Shown one piece after another: positions 12,648-24,646 of a DNA stretch of 64,000 nucleotides (positions within the stretch are counted from its first letter, which is position 1; each line of letters begins with the position of its first letter). The stretch covers positions 1-64,000 of the forward strand of contig CADCXA010000013.1 in assembly GCA_902806565.1 (NCBI GenBank). The letters run 5' to 3'. A program made the position numbers and the translations under genes. This DNA comes from Hypoxylon rubiginosum. Its lineage: Eukaryota; Ascomycota; Sordariomycetes; Xylariales; Hypoxylaceae. The notes below the pieces were generated by a model. That model was not told where the DNA came from. It searched no databases and saw only the letters and a list, made by a program, of their open reading frames with translations.

Positions 12648-13238
12648 CACAATATCAGATAAACTGTACTTGAATTTGAGCACCCCTTTATTCGAGTTAT
12701 AGCCAAGCCGTTTATATTTGCATTTACGGTCTGATCATTGTTACTTTCCCACATGGCAGGGTTACCTTTCCTGTAGTTGAATCTCACTCAGGTTGTCGTA
12801 TATCTTATATCTCTCACCCCTCTACTTGGCTCTTGCGCATGATGTAAAAATGATATGCTTGGTAACTGTTCTATTACTCTAACTAGTAAGGATAATGGAG
12901 TATGATGCGGAGATTTGAACAGTTTTCCCTCAATAGCTTCCCAATAAGCAGGATTTTATGACACTGTGACTACGCGAAGGTGAAAAATCTCGGCTGGCCA
13001 TTTTCAAAAGGGCCGAGGCTATGGCCTTTATAGCTAGTATATAGTTGGCGCTCCACACTTCTCCAGCTTCTCCCCTGACCCCAAATCCAATTTCTCCTCA
13101 AACCCCACAACGACCATAAACTTTCGAGTATCTTAGCGTCACTTTATTATTTTTCGGTGAGGCGAAGCTACGCTGGCTACGCGGAACTTTCCGTGGGCCA
13201 GCTTATAAGTAGATGTCTACGACCGACCATGGTACACG
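12648..13238. other. Intergenic between P450 and GH32 genes
   Basis: 590 bases holding the P450 3' end and the promoter of the GH32 gene. The stretch 13060-13150 is pyrimidine-rich with a TATA-like run. No other feature seen. Confidence 0.5.
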
Positions 13239-15194
13239 ATGACTTCTCAGGCCCTCAGACTCGACTTGGAAGAGACTTTAAACTCAACAGTCGAAGACGC
13301 GATGAAGCTTTCCCCAGCTGTTCTAGCTGGATCCCTCGCGGCCAGGCAGGAGATCGACTACAACTCGGCACCGCCGAACTTGTCCAGTCTCGCCAACTCG
13401 AGCCTCTTCGAAACATGGCGGCCTAAAGCACACGTCCTCCCGCCATTTGGGCAGATCGGAGATCCGTGTATGCATTACACGGATCCCGAAACTGGACTCT
13501 TCCATGTCGGCTGGCTTCACTTAGGTGCTGCCGGTGCTACGACGGACGACCTTGTCACGTACCACGATCTCAACCCAGACGGACAGCCCTTTATTGTGGC
13601 AGGCGGGACAAATGACCCCATTGCAGTTTTCGATGGGTCGGTTATCCCGAGCGGCATCGACGGCAAGCCGACCCTCCTGTACACGTCCGTCTCCTACCTG
13701 CCCATTCAGTGGACCATTCAATACACCAGGGGGAGCGAAACGCAGTCTCTAGCAGTCTCAAGCGACGGCGGACGTAATTTCACTAAGCTCGAGCACGGCC
13801 CCGTAATACCATCGCCGCCTTTCGCGGTCAATGTGACAGGCTTCCGAGACCCCTACGTGTTCCAGAACAGCCAGCTCGACTCTTCCCTCGGAAGCGCGCC
13901 CGGCACCTGGTACGTCGTCATCTCCGGCGGCGTTCACGGAGAGGGCCCCAGCCTGTTCCTGTACCGGCAGTACGACCCCGAGTTTCAATACTGGGAGGAG
14001 CTCGGCCAGTGGTGGCACGAACCGGCCAACACTACCTGGGGCAGCGGAAGCTGGGCCGGCCGGTGGGGATTCAACTTTGAAGTCGCCAACATTTTCAGTC
14101 TGGATGAGAACGGGTATAACGTCGAAGGCGAAATTTTCACGACCTTGGGCGCGGAGTGGTCACTAGACCCGATTGTACCCCAAGTATCGGATTTCCGCGA
14201 GATGCTCTGGGCTGCCGGGAATCTATCTTGCGAGGACGGTAAGGTCGAGTTCGTACCCAGTATGGCTGGAAAACTGGATTGGGGAACTTCGGCTTACGCC
14301 GCCGCGGGCAAGGAGCTGCCGGCTACTTCCAAGGCTTCGGAGAAGAGCGGCGCCCCAGATCGGTTTATCAGTTACGTCTGGCTCACCGGCGACTTTTACG
14401 GCACGCTTGACTTCCCGACTGATCAGCAAAATTGGACCGGCGCACTCTTGCTTCCGCGCGAGCTAAGTGTTGGAAAGATCAGCAATGTCGTCGACAATGC
14501 GCTTGTCCGCGAAACTGGCTCGTGGAGAGTTACTAGTAAAAACTCGGGTGTTGTTGAGTTAGCAACCATGAAGCAGGTGATTGCGCGAGAGGCATTGGCT
14601 GCACTAACCAGCAGCGATTCTTTCGTCGAACCCGGACGGACGTTGAGTTCATCGGGCGTCGTGCCTTTCCAACAACTTCCCCAGAGCAAATTCCACGTGA
14701 TAACTACGTCTATTTCGTTTCCTCGGGCGTGCCGTGGTGGCAACTTGCGAGCCGGCTTCCAGATCCTGTCCTCCGAGCACGAGAGCACGACCATCTACTA
14801 CCAGTTTTCCAACGAGTCCATTATCGTTGATCGCAGCAACTCAAGTGCCGCGGCTAAAACTACAAACGGCATTGACTCTCGCAATGAGGCAGGTCGGCTG
14901 CGTCTCTTCGACGTGGTTCAGGACGGCCAGCATCGGGTGGAAAGTCTTAATCTGACTATCGTGATTGACAACTCTATCGTAGAAGTACATGCCAATGGGC
15001 GATTCGCACTTAGTACTTGGGCTCGGTAAGTCCTGTTCGACGTCCCCTTATATCAGTAGTGGTGCTAACTGAGAAGTTCTTGGTACGCATCTTCGAAAGA
15101 GATTCGCTTTTTCCACGATGGCGAAGGCGAAGTAACGTTTGGAGATGTTACGGTTCACGAGGGGCTGTATGATGCTTGGCCAGCTAGGACGTGA
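13239..15194 (+). CDS. Glycoside hydrolase family 32 (invertase/inulinase-like), no clear signal peptide
   Basis: Exons 13239-15025 and 15077-15194 give 634 residues. The five-bladed propeller motifs of GH32 can be followed: GDPCMHYTDPETGLFHVGW with the presumed nucleophile Asp75, then VFDGSVIP, FRDPYVF with the transition-state Asp204, and GFNFEVANIF where Glu281 takes the acid/base place. The canonical ECP is replaced by EVA, so substrate choice may be unusual. LLLPREL and a C-terminal beta-sandwich (VIDNSIVEVHANGRFALSTWAR...) follow. Family members hydrolyse beta-fructosides such as sucrose, inulin or levan. The longest start (13239) gives no signal peptide; a second ATG at 13302 gives a short leader (MKLSPAVLAGSLA) and may be the true start, since N-glycosylation sites are frequent. 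Stop and splice are certain; the start is not. Confidence 0.88.
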
Positions 15195-16078
15195 TTAGCA
15201 GCTACATAATTAGTGAAGTCTACCGAGCGAATGCTAACAGGTGATAAAAATTCGATATAATTCATCAGAGTGCCAGCCTACTTCAGAGACATTATTCGAG
15301 TGTGAAGTTGTTTCCAGTGGTTCACGTATTAGAGATTGTAAGTATAGGGGCGCAGCGGGGGCCCAGTGCACACCCTCAAGCTGATGGTGACCAGTTCTCA
15401 TCGCGAAAGCCCCTACCCCCAGATATATCATTCAACTCTCTCGCGACAAGTATCAAGAAAATCGAGCAATTGACCTTCTGTCCCAGAGATGAGCCCCTTA
15501 ACCTGGCTTTATTTTGTGCATACCCAGGTGCGCATTAGTACATTGCCCTAGGTAAACCAGAGCTGTGGTGGAATAAGTTTAGATCCGGCTCAGTGCACGT
15601 CTGAAAGTGCAAGGAAAAGGAGATGGCAGGCGATGAGACGCTGCGCCACAAGCCGTTTCGAAACACATAACCTTTGCGCCGAATCAACCGATTGGACGAC
15701 CTCCACGACTGTCAACCATGCATATCGCCCGGGCCAATCACCCCTGCGATAATCTCGGTGCCTTGGGCGATCAACAAGGGGCTGCTCCGCCGCGGAACGC
15801 GATTATCATATCACATATCACTTTCTAACTCTCAGGTCTGGCTGTATATATGCTGCTTGTATGCCGCTTGCCCCTCAATCTATGAGCAACTTGAAATCAA
15901 CTCCAGCAGGTCTTCCTCACTAATATCGTCGTTGGTAATTCGACCTGCCAGGAATGTGGACGTAGAGTTTGAATTCATCTCCTTGCAGATTCGACCAAGA
16001 CGAAGTACCCACTGGGAGAGCAGTCTTCGACACATACCAGTATCATAGCTCCACGGCGACCCAGCAAGGCCTGGCTGT
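15195..16078. other. Intergenic between GH32 and GT28-tail genes
   Basis: 880 bases with only unsupported short frames on both strands. No motif, RNA gene or repeat was recognised. Confidence 0.5.
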
Positions 16079-16921
16079 ATGTCGGAAGATATAAAATCTT
16101 TCAATATGAACCGGCCGCCCTCTGCGACCACATCCCGTGTCTCGGTCACCGGTAGACGGGACTACGGTGTCAAGTTCATCGGAGGCATAGACGAGATAGG
16201 CGGCAGCACGACGAACGTCGACTCGAACACGCAGCTGCCGGAAAACCCATCGCGCGTGGCTATCACAACATACCAACCACCTCCGCCCTGGGAGCGACCA
16301 TACGACGCTAGACATGACCAGCATGACGAGGAAGATGATGAAGGTTGCCATCCGTTCTGGACAGGTTGGCTGGACATGCTCAGGGGGATGGGATTGATAC
16401 TTGCCGGCGCGTTCAAAATTCCCCTGGTCATTGGGCATGGCACTGCCAAAACAATCCACTATATCCCCACTCTCTACAATGACGAAACAGTCCGGAAATG
16501 GCCCAACATAACCGGCTTCCCATCGGCATGTGCCGCCAGCCTCGAGGTGAGCATGTCTGTTTATCATTCTGCCACGTCCATGACGATTAACATGTCTCTA
16601 CAGGTCATATGGTATGGTCTCTTTGACGGTCTCACAGACTGGGTGTCGTTGCCTTACAAGGGCGCCAAGAAAGAAGGTGCGAAAGGATTCTTCAAGGGGC
16701 TTGGGAAGGGCTTCGGTAGCTTCATATTCAAGCTGTCTGCTGGTACGTCTAGATGACCACTCTCTCCCTGTTCGTCGGGTAGTGTTATCATGCTAACGGT
16801 TAAAGGCGGCATTGGCTTTGCTACTCACCCATTTTTCGGTATATACAAAGAGGCGGCCAAGTTTAAGGTGGTCATCAAACGTAAGCAGAGACCTCGGCAA
16901 GACGTCGGGTCGTTAATCTGA
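16079..16921 (+). CDS. Small protein similar to the C-terminal tail of fungal GT28/sterol glucosyltransferase-like proteins
   Basis: Exons 16079-16546, 16604-16742 and 16806-16921 give about 240 residues. The segment NDETVRKWPNITGF, then YGLFDGLTDWVSLPYKGAK, EGAKGFFKGLGKGFGSF and a closing GIYKEA is the pattern that follows the catalytic region in fungal UDP-sugar:sterol glucosyltransferase-like (GT28) proteins. The catalytic GT-B domain is absent and no long frame lies upstream, so this is a free-standing version of the tail domain. An amphipathic or membrane-associated segment (GMGLILAGAFKIPLVIG) is present. The second start ATG at 16106 is also possible. The last exon may be spliced further at the GTAAGC near 16881, which would change the C-terminus. 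Function unknown; membrane or lipid association is a guess. Confidence 0.65.
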
Positions 16922-17604
16922 TGCTCATCTTGGAATGGGAGAGCCAAGTTCTAGCTCTAATATGTCGTCCCATGATGGGGCAGAGATATCACTCTTTCGG
17001 CAACGAGGTCGGATTTTCATTAATGTTTTGGCTGAAGTGAGCTGGCACCAGTTGGTCTGGAAACTTGATCTCAATCCCCTTTATAGTCATTGGAAAGGGT
17101 CGTGATCGGGTTGAAAATACCCGGTATGGGAAAATTCTTCAGGATTGGAATTGTAAACAATGGACTTGGATTGCATTCCTTAAAAAGGAGTCGGGAATAC
17201 AACAATGTATTAGGCATGGAATGCGGGGTGGATAGCTCTAACGATCAGGATCAACCCACTATCTTTCAGTTATTACCACTCAGGAATGTTTCTGAAAGTC
17301 ACGAATCTCACTTGAAGAGAAATAGATCTTAGTCGAGATAGAAGGATAAAATTCGACCATCGGGAAACGCCGCCGGCTAACACCACCGGTTGGAGCGAAA
17401 TGAATGCGACTAGAGGGCTGTCTCCGAATGAGGGCGTCGCATTGAACGTAACGGATGACGCAATTTTAGAGCGACATGGCTTCATATCTCCAACCTCGAT
17501 ACTTGGTTAATTAGTGAGCCGCAGTGAAATGAATAAAGTAATTAAGAAACCCGTACCATCAAAGTCTCATTGCAAGTGAATCCAATTGACTCCCTGAAGA
17601 AGTT
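16922..17604. other. Intergenic upstream of the dioxygenase gene
   Basis: 680 bases; one 80-codon frame at 17090-17332 has no motif and is not supported. The rest is promoter and 3' sequence without recognised elements. Confidence 0.5.
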
Positions 17605-19037
17605 ATGTCGACAACGGTCACGTTCGTCACGCCGAAAGCGCCTGCCCCGCCCGGTCAGCCGGACATAACCTATGCGCCGGACTACGAGAAGTGGCAAGCC
17701 CGAGCCGCTCGTCGGCTCAAGGAGGGGAACTTGCCGACTGCTCTTCCAAAGGGCTATCCGGCGAAGCTGACGGGGGACTTAGTCTGGGAAGGCGATACGG
17801 TCGGCAATAGTTATGACTGGACTTACGTTCTCAGTGCCGAACAGCTCGATGAGATAGACCGAGCCGTCGACCACTTCAAAGGTGGGTGATCTGAGGGCCC
17901 TCAATTGTGGGACTTGACCACTCGCTAATCCACCATGATGTTCAGGTCTGGGCTTGCCTTTAGGCCATCTCACGGAAGAGACATTCCCGCTTCCGAATCT
18001 GCACGGGGAATTGCGTCGTCTGTCTGCAGAGCTGCACGACGGACATGGATTCTTCGTGATCCGCGGTCTGCGCGTGGACGACCATTCTCGCGAAGAGAAC
18101 ATCATCATCTACTCGGGGATTTCCGCGCACATTGGAGCCCAGCGCGGGCGTCAGGATCATAAATTCAACGGCGAGAAGGCGGACGTGGTCCTCAGCCACA
18201 TCAAGGATTTATCCTGGTCGCAGAACAACGGTGTCATAGGCAGTCCAGCTTACACCACCGATAAGCAGGTCTTTCATACGGACTCCGGCGATATTGTGTC
18301 ACTATTCGCGCTCGAGACGTCGGCAGCAGGCGGCGCCAGCAAGCTCGCTAGTACGTGGCGGGTTTATAACGAAATCGCTGCTACTCGCCCGGACCTCATC
18401 CATACCCTTTCCCAAAGTTGGGACATGGAAGTGTGAGTTAATGAGCCCTGAAAAAAATCATCCAGTCAGTCAAGCTAACTATTTCACCCCTGTTTTAGCT
18501 TCGAGAAGGCGGACAAACAGTACACCGAGAGGCCGCTTTTATTTCATTTCCCGTCGACGGAATCTACCCCTGAAAGGGTGGCTCTGCAGTATGGCCGGCG
18601 CTACTTCGTTGGTTTCGGTGCCCTCCCGCGGAGCCCTAACATTCCACCTATCACCGAGGCCCAGGCCGAGGCTCTCGACACTCTCCATTTCCTAGGCGAG
18701 AAGTACTGCGTGAACACCGACTTCCAGAAGGGAGATATGCAGTACGTCAATAACCTCGCCGTCTTCCACGCGAGAGACGGGTTTACCGATACACCAGAGA
18801 AACGGTACGTATATTCCTATAGTGATCAGGCTGTCCGAAGAATTGAATAGGTACCTAACTAACTGAATCCGTAGCCGTCATCTTCTGCGGCTATGGCTGC
18901 GTGATCCGGAGAACGCGTGGCCGACCCCTGAAGCCTTGAAACCTCGATGGGCGCAACTGTACGACGGCGTCACACCGGAAGGCGAAGTCTTTCCTCTCGA
19001 ACCATATATTCGAAGTGCTAGTAATAAGGGGAGATAG
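17605..19037 (+). CDS. TauD/TfdA-type 2-oxoglutarate and Fe(II)-dependent dioxygenase
   Basis: Exons 17605-17881, 17946-18432, 18499-18804 and 18875-19037 give 410 residues. The metal-binding triad is complete: HTD at about His203/Asp205 (context VFHTDSGDIVSLF) and the distal His at about 345 (LAVFHARDG). The 2-oxoglutarate-binding Arg lies in RRHLLRLWLRDP, which spans the last intron. The fold is the clavaminate-synthase-like jelly roll of the TauD family. Fungal relatives of this length (about 400 residues, with the N-terminal YAPDYEKWQAR region) are cytosolic and mostly uncharacterised; members use taurine or other sulfonates, or modify small molecules. The substrate cannot be given. Intron 3 contains a TAGGTACCTA motif. 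No signal peptide or damage seen. Confidence 0.9.
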
Positions 19038-19225
19038 ACTGACCGCTTGTGCTTTACCTCTATATGCCAAGCCCTTCAAAGGCGGTGTCAAGCTACATAA
19101 GTGCTCTATATCGAAAATGCGATGTTCATGAACGCTACGTTGAGAAGAGTACCTCGCGCCGAGCGGTGAAATCTTGTGCTCATGCCATAACACCGAACGC
19201 CCGAGACCAGAACAGCCACTCAGAT

Positions 19226-20659
19226 CTAATCAAGAAGAATCTCGTAATCGTCCTTTGCCACCCGTACCGGCTCATTTCCGCCTCCGTATTTACGTCGTAC
19301 CAACTCGAAAATAATCAGACCAGCACTAGTGCTAGGAACCTGCCGGACTGTAGTAGATAGTGATTAGCAACTGTGATGTTTAGACGGCTCACTTAGACGC
19401 TTACTCGTGTTCCACCAAAATCCCCGATACAGCCATCTCGTCAATCCTCTACCCTCGGAGGTTGCCTCGGCCACACACTGAGTCCAAGTCTCTTGATAGG
19501 CATGGTAATAGGCTCGAAGCATACGCCACTTGCGTCTTGGCTTGTCAGGGTTCGCGACTGCAGAGTTCTTCATCCTAGCTGCTTTCGCGTCCAAATCCTC
19601 GAGATGATCCCAATGTTGAACTTGAATATGAGTTAAAGGATGAAGGATAGTCTGCTGGGTGAACGATGCCGTGATGCCGGCGAGTAGTAGAAACATTGGC
19701 TCGAGCGCATAATGCGGTCGTATGATCACTGGGCGGCTGGGACCCTTGGCAGCATCATCGGCCGCGGCCTGTCCGGTGAGCGGCCTCTTTTGAGCCAGCA
19801 CATCGACGACATCCGGATGTAGCCCGCCGTAGTACCAGAGGATGAACCGATAGTAGCTCTGAGCTTTCATGTATTCGAAAGTGCCAAAGAAGATAGCGCT
19901 CCCAAAACTATCCTTCAGGAAAGATAAACCCCATCCCGCAAAGACTCCGCGCAGGCCTATCTCTCTTAGCTTCTCCGCCGAGAACGACCACATACTCCTC
20001 GGTCTTCCATTTCCGTCGCCGGCAGAAATGAGGTCACGATGGTCGTATCTGGCTTGAATAGCATCAAGCGGAGCTGCGACGACACTTTGAATGGTACCAG
20101 CTAGGAATCCTGCAGTGATGGTGTGGATCGGATCTGGTGGTGGAAATACCCTCTTTGGCGCCCTAGAAGTTTCCTCGTGCAAAGTCCCCAGAATGTGTAG
20201 ATAGCTGGTGTACAAAACAGCACCGACCCCAACATTTGCCATTAGTGGCGGGAGGATCTGCTGGGGAACAATACTCCATCCGTGCTGCTGGATAACTGAG
20301 GTGAGCAGTCCAGGGGTAGTGCCTCTTGCCCACATCCATGCTTGCCTCAGGGTGAGGCTCAGCCGTGAAGCCGTCTGGCTATTAGCAGCAGCGCGCGCCA
20401 GTAGTTCCGTCTGTGTTTGATGTACACTTCGCGCATATGCTAGGTAGTCTACTCGAGTCCGAAAGAAGGCCTTGACAGGAGCGCGGAAGTAAAAAGCGAT
20501 GGCCTGGGCGCTCAAGGCCCGGACACCTGCGGCTGACGCGGCGGTCGCGGCATTATTGCGCGAAGGATTATCTAGACTTCCATCGGATGGTATGACGGGG
20601 AGGACACCTCTATAAAGACCCTGAGGTGAGCCGTCGACATCATCGCGGCCTGGCGGCAT
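19226..20659 (-). CDS. Divergent mitochondrial carrier family protein
   Basis: On the minus strand the exons are 19405-20659 and 19226-19347, giving 458 residues. The second exon was found by splicing the GTAAGC after WWNT to TIRQVPSTSAGLIIFELVRRKYG, a normal carrier C-terminus; reading through would end in an unrelated tail. Only the middle repeat keeps a clear signature (APLDAIQAR followed by GLRGVFAGWGLSFLKD). The first (APVKAFF) and third (HPLTHIQVQ) are degenerate, and the loops are longer than usual, making the protein some 150 residues longer than a classic carrier. Such degenerate fungal carriers are predicted in the inner or outer mitochondrial membrane; the solute is unknown. It shares a 590-base divergent promoter region with the gene at 21253. 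Confidence 0.8.
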
Positions 20660-21252
20660 TGTCCTTACGAATCATTTTGAGGCTGATGGTATAACGGCTG
20701 TTCCAAGAGAGCTTACAGGTTTGTTGGAGAATTGTCGGATCTCGTCGCGAAAAGTTCGGAGATAGGCAGACGATTAACGCACAGGCCACATGACAAACGG
20801 TGAAATCGTAGTATCGGAGTCAGACATATGCTCATATCCAGTATGCCTTTAGCCGATCCATTTCTAGGTGTACTTAGGTACCTACCTCTGACCTCCCTTA
20901 AGGTACACGAAAGAGTTCAAGTCCAAGTCGGACTTAATTATTCTCCTGATACTTGGCGAATGAACAGTAAGTTAACATTTTCATCTATGCTTTGTACGGG
21001 TCATGGGCACAGCCAAAAGGGGCATCTAAGCTTAGACTATTCAAGCTAGATGACGTCAGCACCCGCTGCGAAGAGTCAGGGTCTCAAGAGACGCGTTCTT
21101 GGGTTCGAGAATACGAAGCTTTGTATTGTTCCGTATCAGGCACCGAAATTTTTCAAACTCATCGCCATGCATCAAATACACGCCATACCACACATATGAA
21201 AATACTCTCTCATTTGCTGCCACCCCTGCTTCGGTATCTATAATCCCTCGTC
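20660..21252. promoter_or_regulatory. Divergent intergenic region between carrier and PX-associated-domain genes
   Basis: 590 bases separating two start codons on opposite strands, so it must contain both promoters. A TAGGTACCTACC run lies at 20873-20888 and a TGACGTCA-like CRE half (gatgacgtcag) near 21049-21059. No gene in between. Confidence 0.55.
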
Positions 21253-23311
21253 ATGTCTTCCGCGACTCTATCGCTGCAACAGTTGGGCGCCTTACTCGAC
21301 ATTCTTGTTCACCATGAGACCTATACCGAGGTCCAAAGTTTCAGGGACCCTGATGCCATCGAAAAGTATGGATATCCATTTGACGCCCCGGCCCGCAAGG
21401 AGAACGGTAGCGACATCTCAAGATCGTCATCTCCACTGTTGCAGCTTCTCCTTACCAGATTAGTTCTTCCTGCTCCTGGAATCAGGGATTTGCCACCCGA
21501 GTTCTGGTCTTCCAAGTTCCGTAATATGATGAGGAGACTTGGCGAAGCAGATTTGTCGGAGAGCTACGATAAAGGCACTCTTGGAAGTAGGAAGAGGCTC
21601 GCTTCGGCCGCCTCCGTCATCCATGAATGCGTCACCAGGGGCTTATTGAGTGGCGTGCCCAATGATACACTACCAAATCTCAAAGGAAAATATGATGCAC
21701 ACAAAGCAGAGGATCTTACTAGAGCCTGGGACGATGTGGCTCAACATTTAGTCTATGGCAACTTGCTTGACGAGTTATTCGACGAATTTGCAAAGACCAC
21801 GAGTATCGAAAACCATTCACCCGCCGTGAAAGCGGCTGTTGACTTTGCCATCATATACATTGCCACTTTCTTCCATCATCTATTTGTTCTTTCTGCCGAA
21901 GGCCCTTACTTGCTCAAATTACTTTCCAACGTCCACAGCCTAGTTCCGTATACGGTAGTCGGGCAAACGTTACGTGTGGGAAATGCAGGCACAATGATCA
22001 ATGCTATGGTCCGGTTATTCCTAGCCAAAGTCAGTGTTGGGGCAATCTCAAACTGGCTTGGTTTCACGCAAAATGCTGCTGATGGAATGAACTTATTTCA
22101 GAGGTATGTAACAGCTTATAAGCCCAAGATTAGAGATCCTAATTATCTCTAGGATTATATCACTCGTACTAGAATGGGACACAGGTGACTTTCGCAAGGC
22201 TACTGATAACATAAGGCGAGGGAAAGAAAGACCGGATGACTTACATTTGGGTATAATCGACGACCACCTCCAAGCACCTAAGGAACAACGTGAAGCAATC
22301 CGCGAGTTGAGCAAGCTGGATAAAAAGTCCATAGTCGTCGCCATCTTAGAAACCAAGGACAAGGAAATTGCAAGTTCGCTTACGGAGGCGCAACACACTC
22401 AATGTCTGGAGTACTATTCTGCTCAGCTTGCTATACGAGATAGGGAAAAGATTGCGGAAGCCCTATGTCGTCAAAGCCCAGACCTCACAACCTCGATCGT
22501 ACGAGACGGGGTATCTGTTTTTGAGCCCATGATTCGGGCAATTCACAAGAACGTAGACCTACGGAAACATATCAGTTCGGTCGAAAGCTTCTTGACTGAC
22601 TTGATAGCGACAAGCAAGCCGAAGAAGCAAGACGACGACCAGGCCCCTGTTCCACCTTCCGTTGAAGATTACGTCGCTCTACTGCGACGAAACCGTCAAC
22701 TAGCCTACGAATATTTACACGATTTCGCCGAAGGATGCCCAGAGCTGCGAGAAACATGGCTTGAATGGGCCAAGGACAGTCTTAAGGTCTTCCGACAGGG
22801 ATCAGAAGATAATGGTGCTACTGCGGGAAGGATGGACAAGCAGCTACAAGACCTTTTTGACGGGCTACCAGATGACAAAAAGAGTAGTGTCCAGGTTGCC
22901 ATCGATGCTCATGCAAAATACCTCTCTGATTTAGAAGGAACGTCAATAACGCGTATGCAAAGAATTATCGACGGTGTGGATGAAATTGAAGAGACGAAAA
23001 AGGTCGGTGGGAACATGACCGGCCCGGGAGTATACATAACACGATGGCACTGCCTTCTCGATGAGACTATCATCACGCCGAGTACGCCAATAAGCGCACC
23101 GAGAACCGGGAAGGATGTCAAAGGCTCGAAGGCTCTCGGCAAGACGGAAGCTGTCGCCAGTTCGGAGACTTGGGATTCGGATGCTGTCACCGAACAAGAG
23201 GAACAGATGCAACCCGATCCTCCGGATGTCTCCGCTGTGATCGATGCTTTTGAGCCGCAATTCAGGAATCTTGTCGCGGATATTTCGAACAAGGATATCC
23301 CTAGGAGTTGA
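21253..23311 (+). CDS. PX-associated (PXB) and DUF3818 domain protein lacking the PX domain
   Basis: Exons 21253-22103 and 22153-23311 give 669 residues. The N-terminus (LSLQQLGALLDILVHHETYTEV, then PDAIEKYGYPF) is the PXB domain found next to PX domains in fungi. Residues from about 150 onward (AWDDVAQHLVYGNLLDELF, and GMNLFQRIISLVLEWD across the intron) match the DUF3818 region. In full-length fungal relatives a phosphoinositide-binding PX domain lies in the same chain and the protein exceeds 1000 residues; no PX core is visible here, so this is a shortened paralogue. A possible membrane-dipping segment lies at FAIIYIATFFHHLFVL. The C-terminal 80 residues are acidic and disordered. The role is probably in membrane traffic by family association, but without PX the membrane targeting is uncertain. 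Confidence 0.8.
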
Positions 23312-24037
23312 TAGAAGCTCTCTGGATACGTCAATGGCTTCCCACGTGGCATCTTATAACATTTTTGCATCATGATGGGAGTTTGTGGTGTTCAGGTATA
23401 TACCTTCGTACGTCAAAGGGAGGGTTTCATCGGGCAGACGATCTAACACCCAGCCAGAAGTAGGCAGTCATCCACTAGAGTTTATATGCACATTTTGGCA
23501 AGGATAACATCTCGAGACCCTCAAGAATTGTCAAATAACGACATCATCTGCAGGGAAGTCATATGCGACTCATTTTTAGCTGATCAACGTTTCATCCAAT
23601 GAACGCGAGTATCTCCAGGATGTTGCCGAGAGGTTTTTAACGTTACCGTTACACCACATTCATCTTCTCTTTTCGCCCTATAATAGCAGCGTATGGAAAA
23701 TATTTTTTGATCATTTCACAATTATGAGAGGATGGAGTAGATATAAAACCGGTTTCCAATATGTTGTGCCAAGATTTGTCACCCACCATCATTGGCTCTA
23801 ATCCGAAGATCTAAAGCGGATGACGAAATAGTTGCATGCGTCTCACTGCCGTATGACTTAACAATGGTATCGATCGATCCGCCATGAGTACAGATCTAAC
23901 CATATAACGACCTTTCCAACGGGCTGGGAACATTTGAGTTTGGACTTCAGCCCTAGCGGTAACCACTATTTGGATTGTGTCCATATTCTATTCTGTTATA
24001 CCCCAATTAGCAACGAGATTTGAACAGTCCATGAAAG
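23312..24037. other. Intergenic
   Basis: 725 bases with no supported gene. The middle part is AT-leaning with TATA-like runs around 23690-23760. Nothing else recognised. Confidence 0.5.
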
Positions 24038-24646
24038 ATGTCTTCCCGCGGGCGCGAATACGACCGTCACAGTTCTACTAGAACCCGCTCCAGGTCCGGA
24101 GCGTTCCTCGAGGCACTCGGAGGCGGCCACGTCCGGGACGCGATCGGAGCTCTCAAGCCGGGTCCGGACCCGAGCTCCGAAGACCGTCACCACCATCGTC
24201 GCCGCCACGACGATGACGACTACTACTACTACGACGAAAAGCCGCGCCGCCGTCACAGTCACTACGACGAGTATCTCAGCGACGACGGTGACGACGATTA
24301 CTACTACTACGAAGAGACGCGGCCCCATCAGCGGCACCGCTCCACGCACACCGAGCGCCGCAGCCACGACAAGAGGGTTCGCGACCGGCCATCTCGACGT
24401 TCCGCCAGTACCGGGCCCAATCTGAAGCAGGCAGCAGAGGCAGCCGTCGCGGCCGGAGTGGTCGAGGCATGGAGGTCACGACGCGACCGCGACAGGACCG
24501 CACGGGTTGCGACTGCGGCGATAGGAGCCGCGGCGACGGATGCGCTCATTAATAAGGACGGCGACCGGACGAAGAAGAGACATGTGATAGAGAGCGTGAT
24601 CGCGGGGCTGGCGGAGAATAGGGTCGTGAATGGTTCCCGGCGCTAG
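24038..24646 (+). CDS. Highly charged His/Arg/Asp/Tyr-rich protein with DUF3824-like C-terminus
   Basis: A single open frame of 202 residues from an ATG in good context. The middle (about residues 50-100) is low-complexity: runs of His-Arg, four to five consecutive Asp and two YYYY blocks encoded by tandem GAC/TAC codons. The C-terminal part (KQAAEAAVAAGVVEAWRSRR, then AATAAIGAAATDAL) is an alanine-rich helical region like that found in fungal proteins with DUF3824 repeats, which carry QAAEAA..AGAVEAFR and AAIGAAATDA blocks. No signal peptide or catalytic motif. The function is unknown; a disordered cytoplasmic or nuclear scaffold is the most one can suggest. Confidence 0.75.
   Translation: MSSRGREYDRHSSTRTRSRSGAFLEALGGGHVRDAIGALKPGPDPSSEDRHHHRRRHDDDDYYYYDEKPRRRHSHYDEYLSDDGDDDYYYYEETRPHQRHRSTHTERRSHDKRVRDRPSRRSASTGPNLKQAAEAAVAAGVVEAWRSRRDRDRTARVATAAIGAAATDALINKDGDRTKKRHVIESVIAGLAENRVVNGSRR

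Noticed and set aside
17090..17332. 80-codon frame upstream of the dioxygenase
   Set aside because: No motif, no composition bias and in the expected promoter region.
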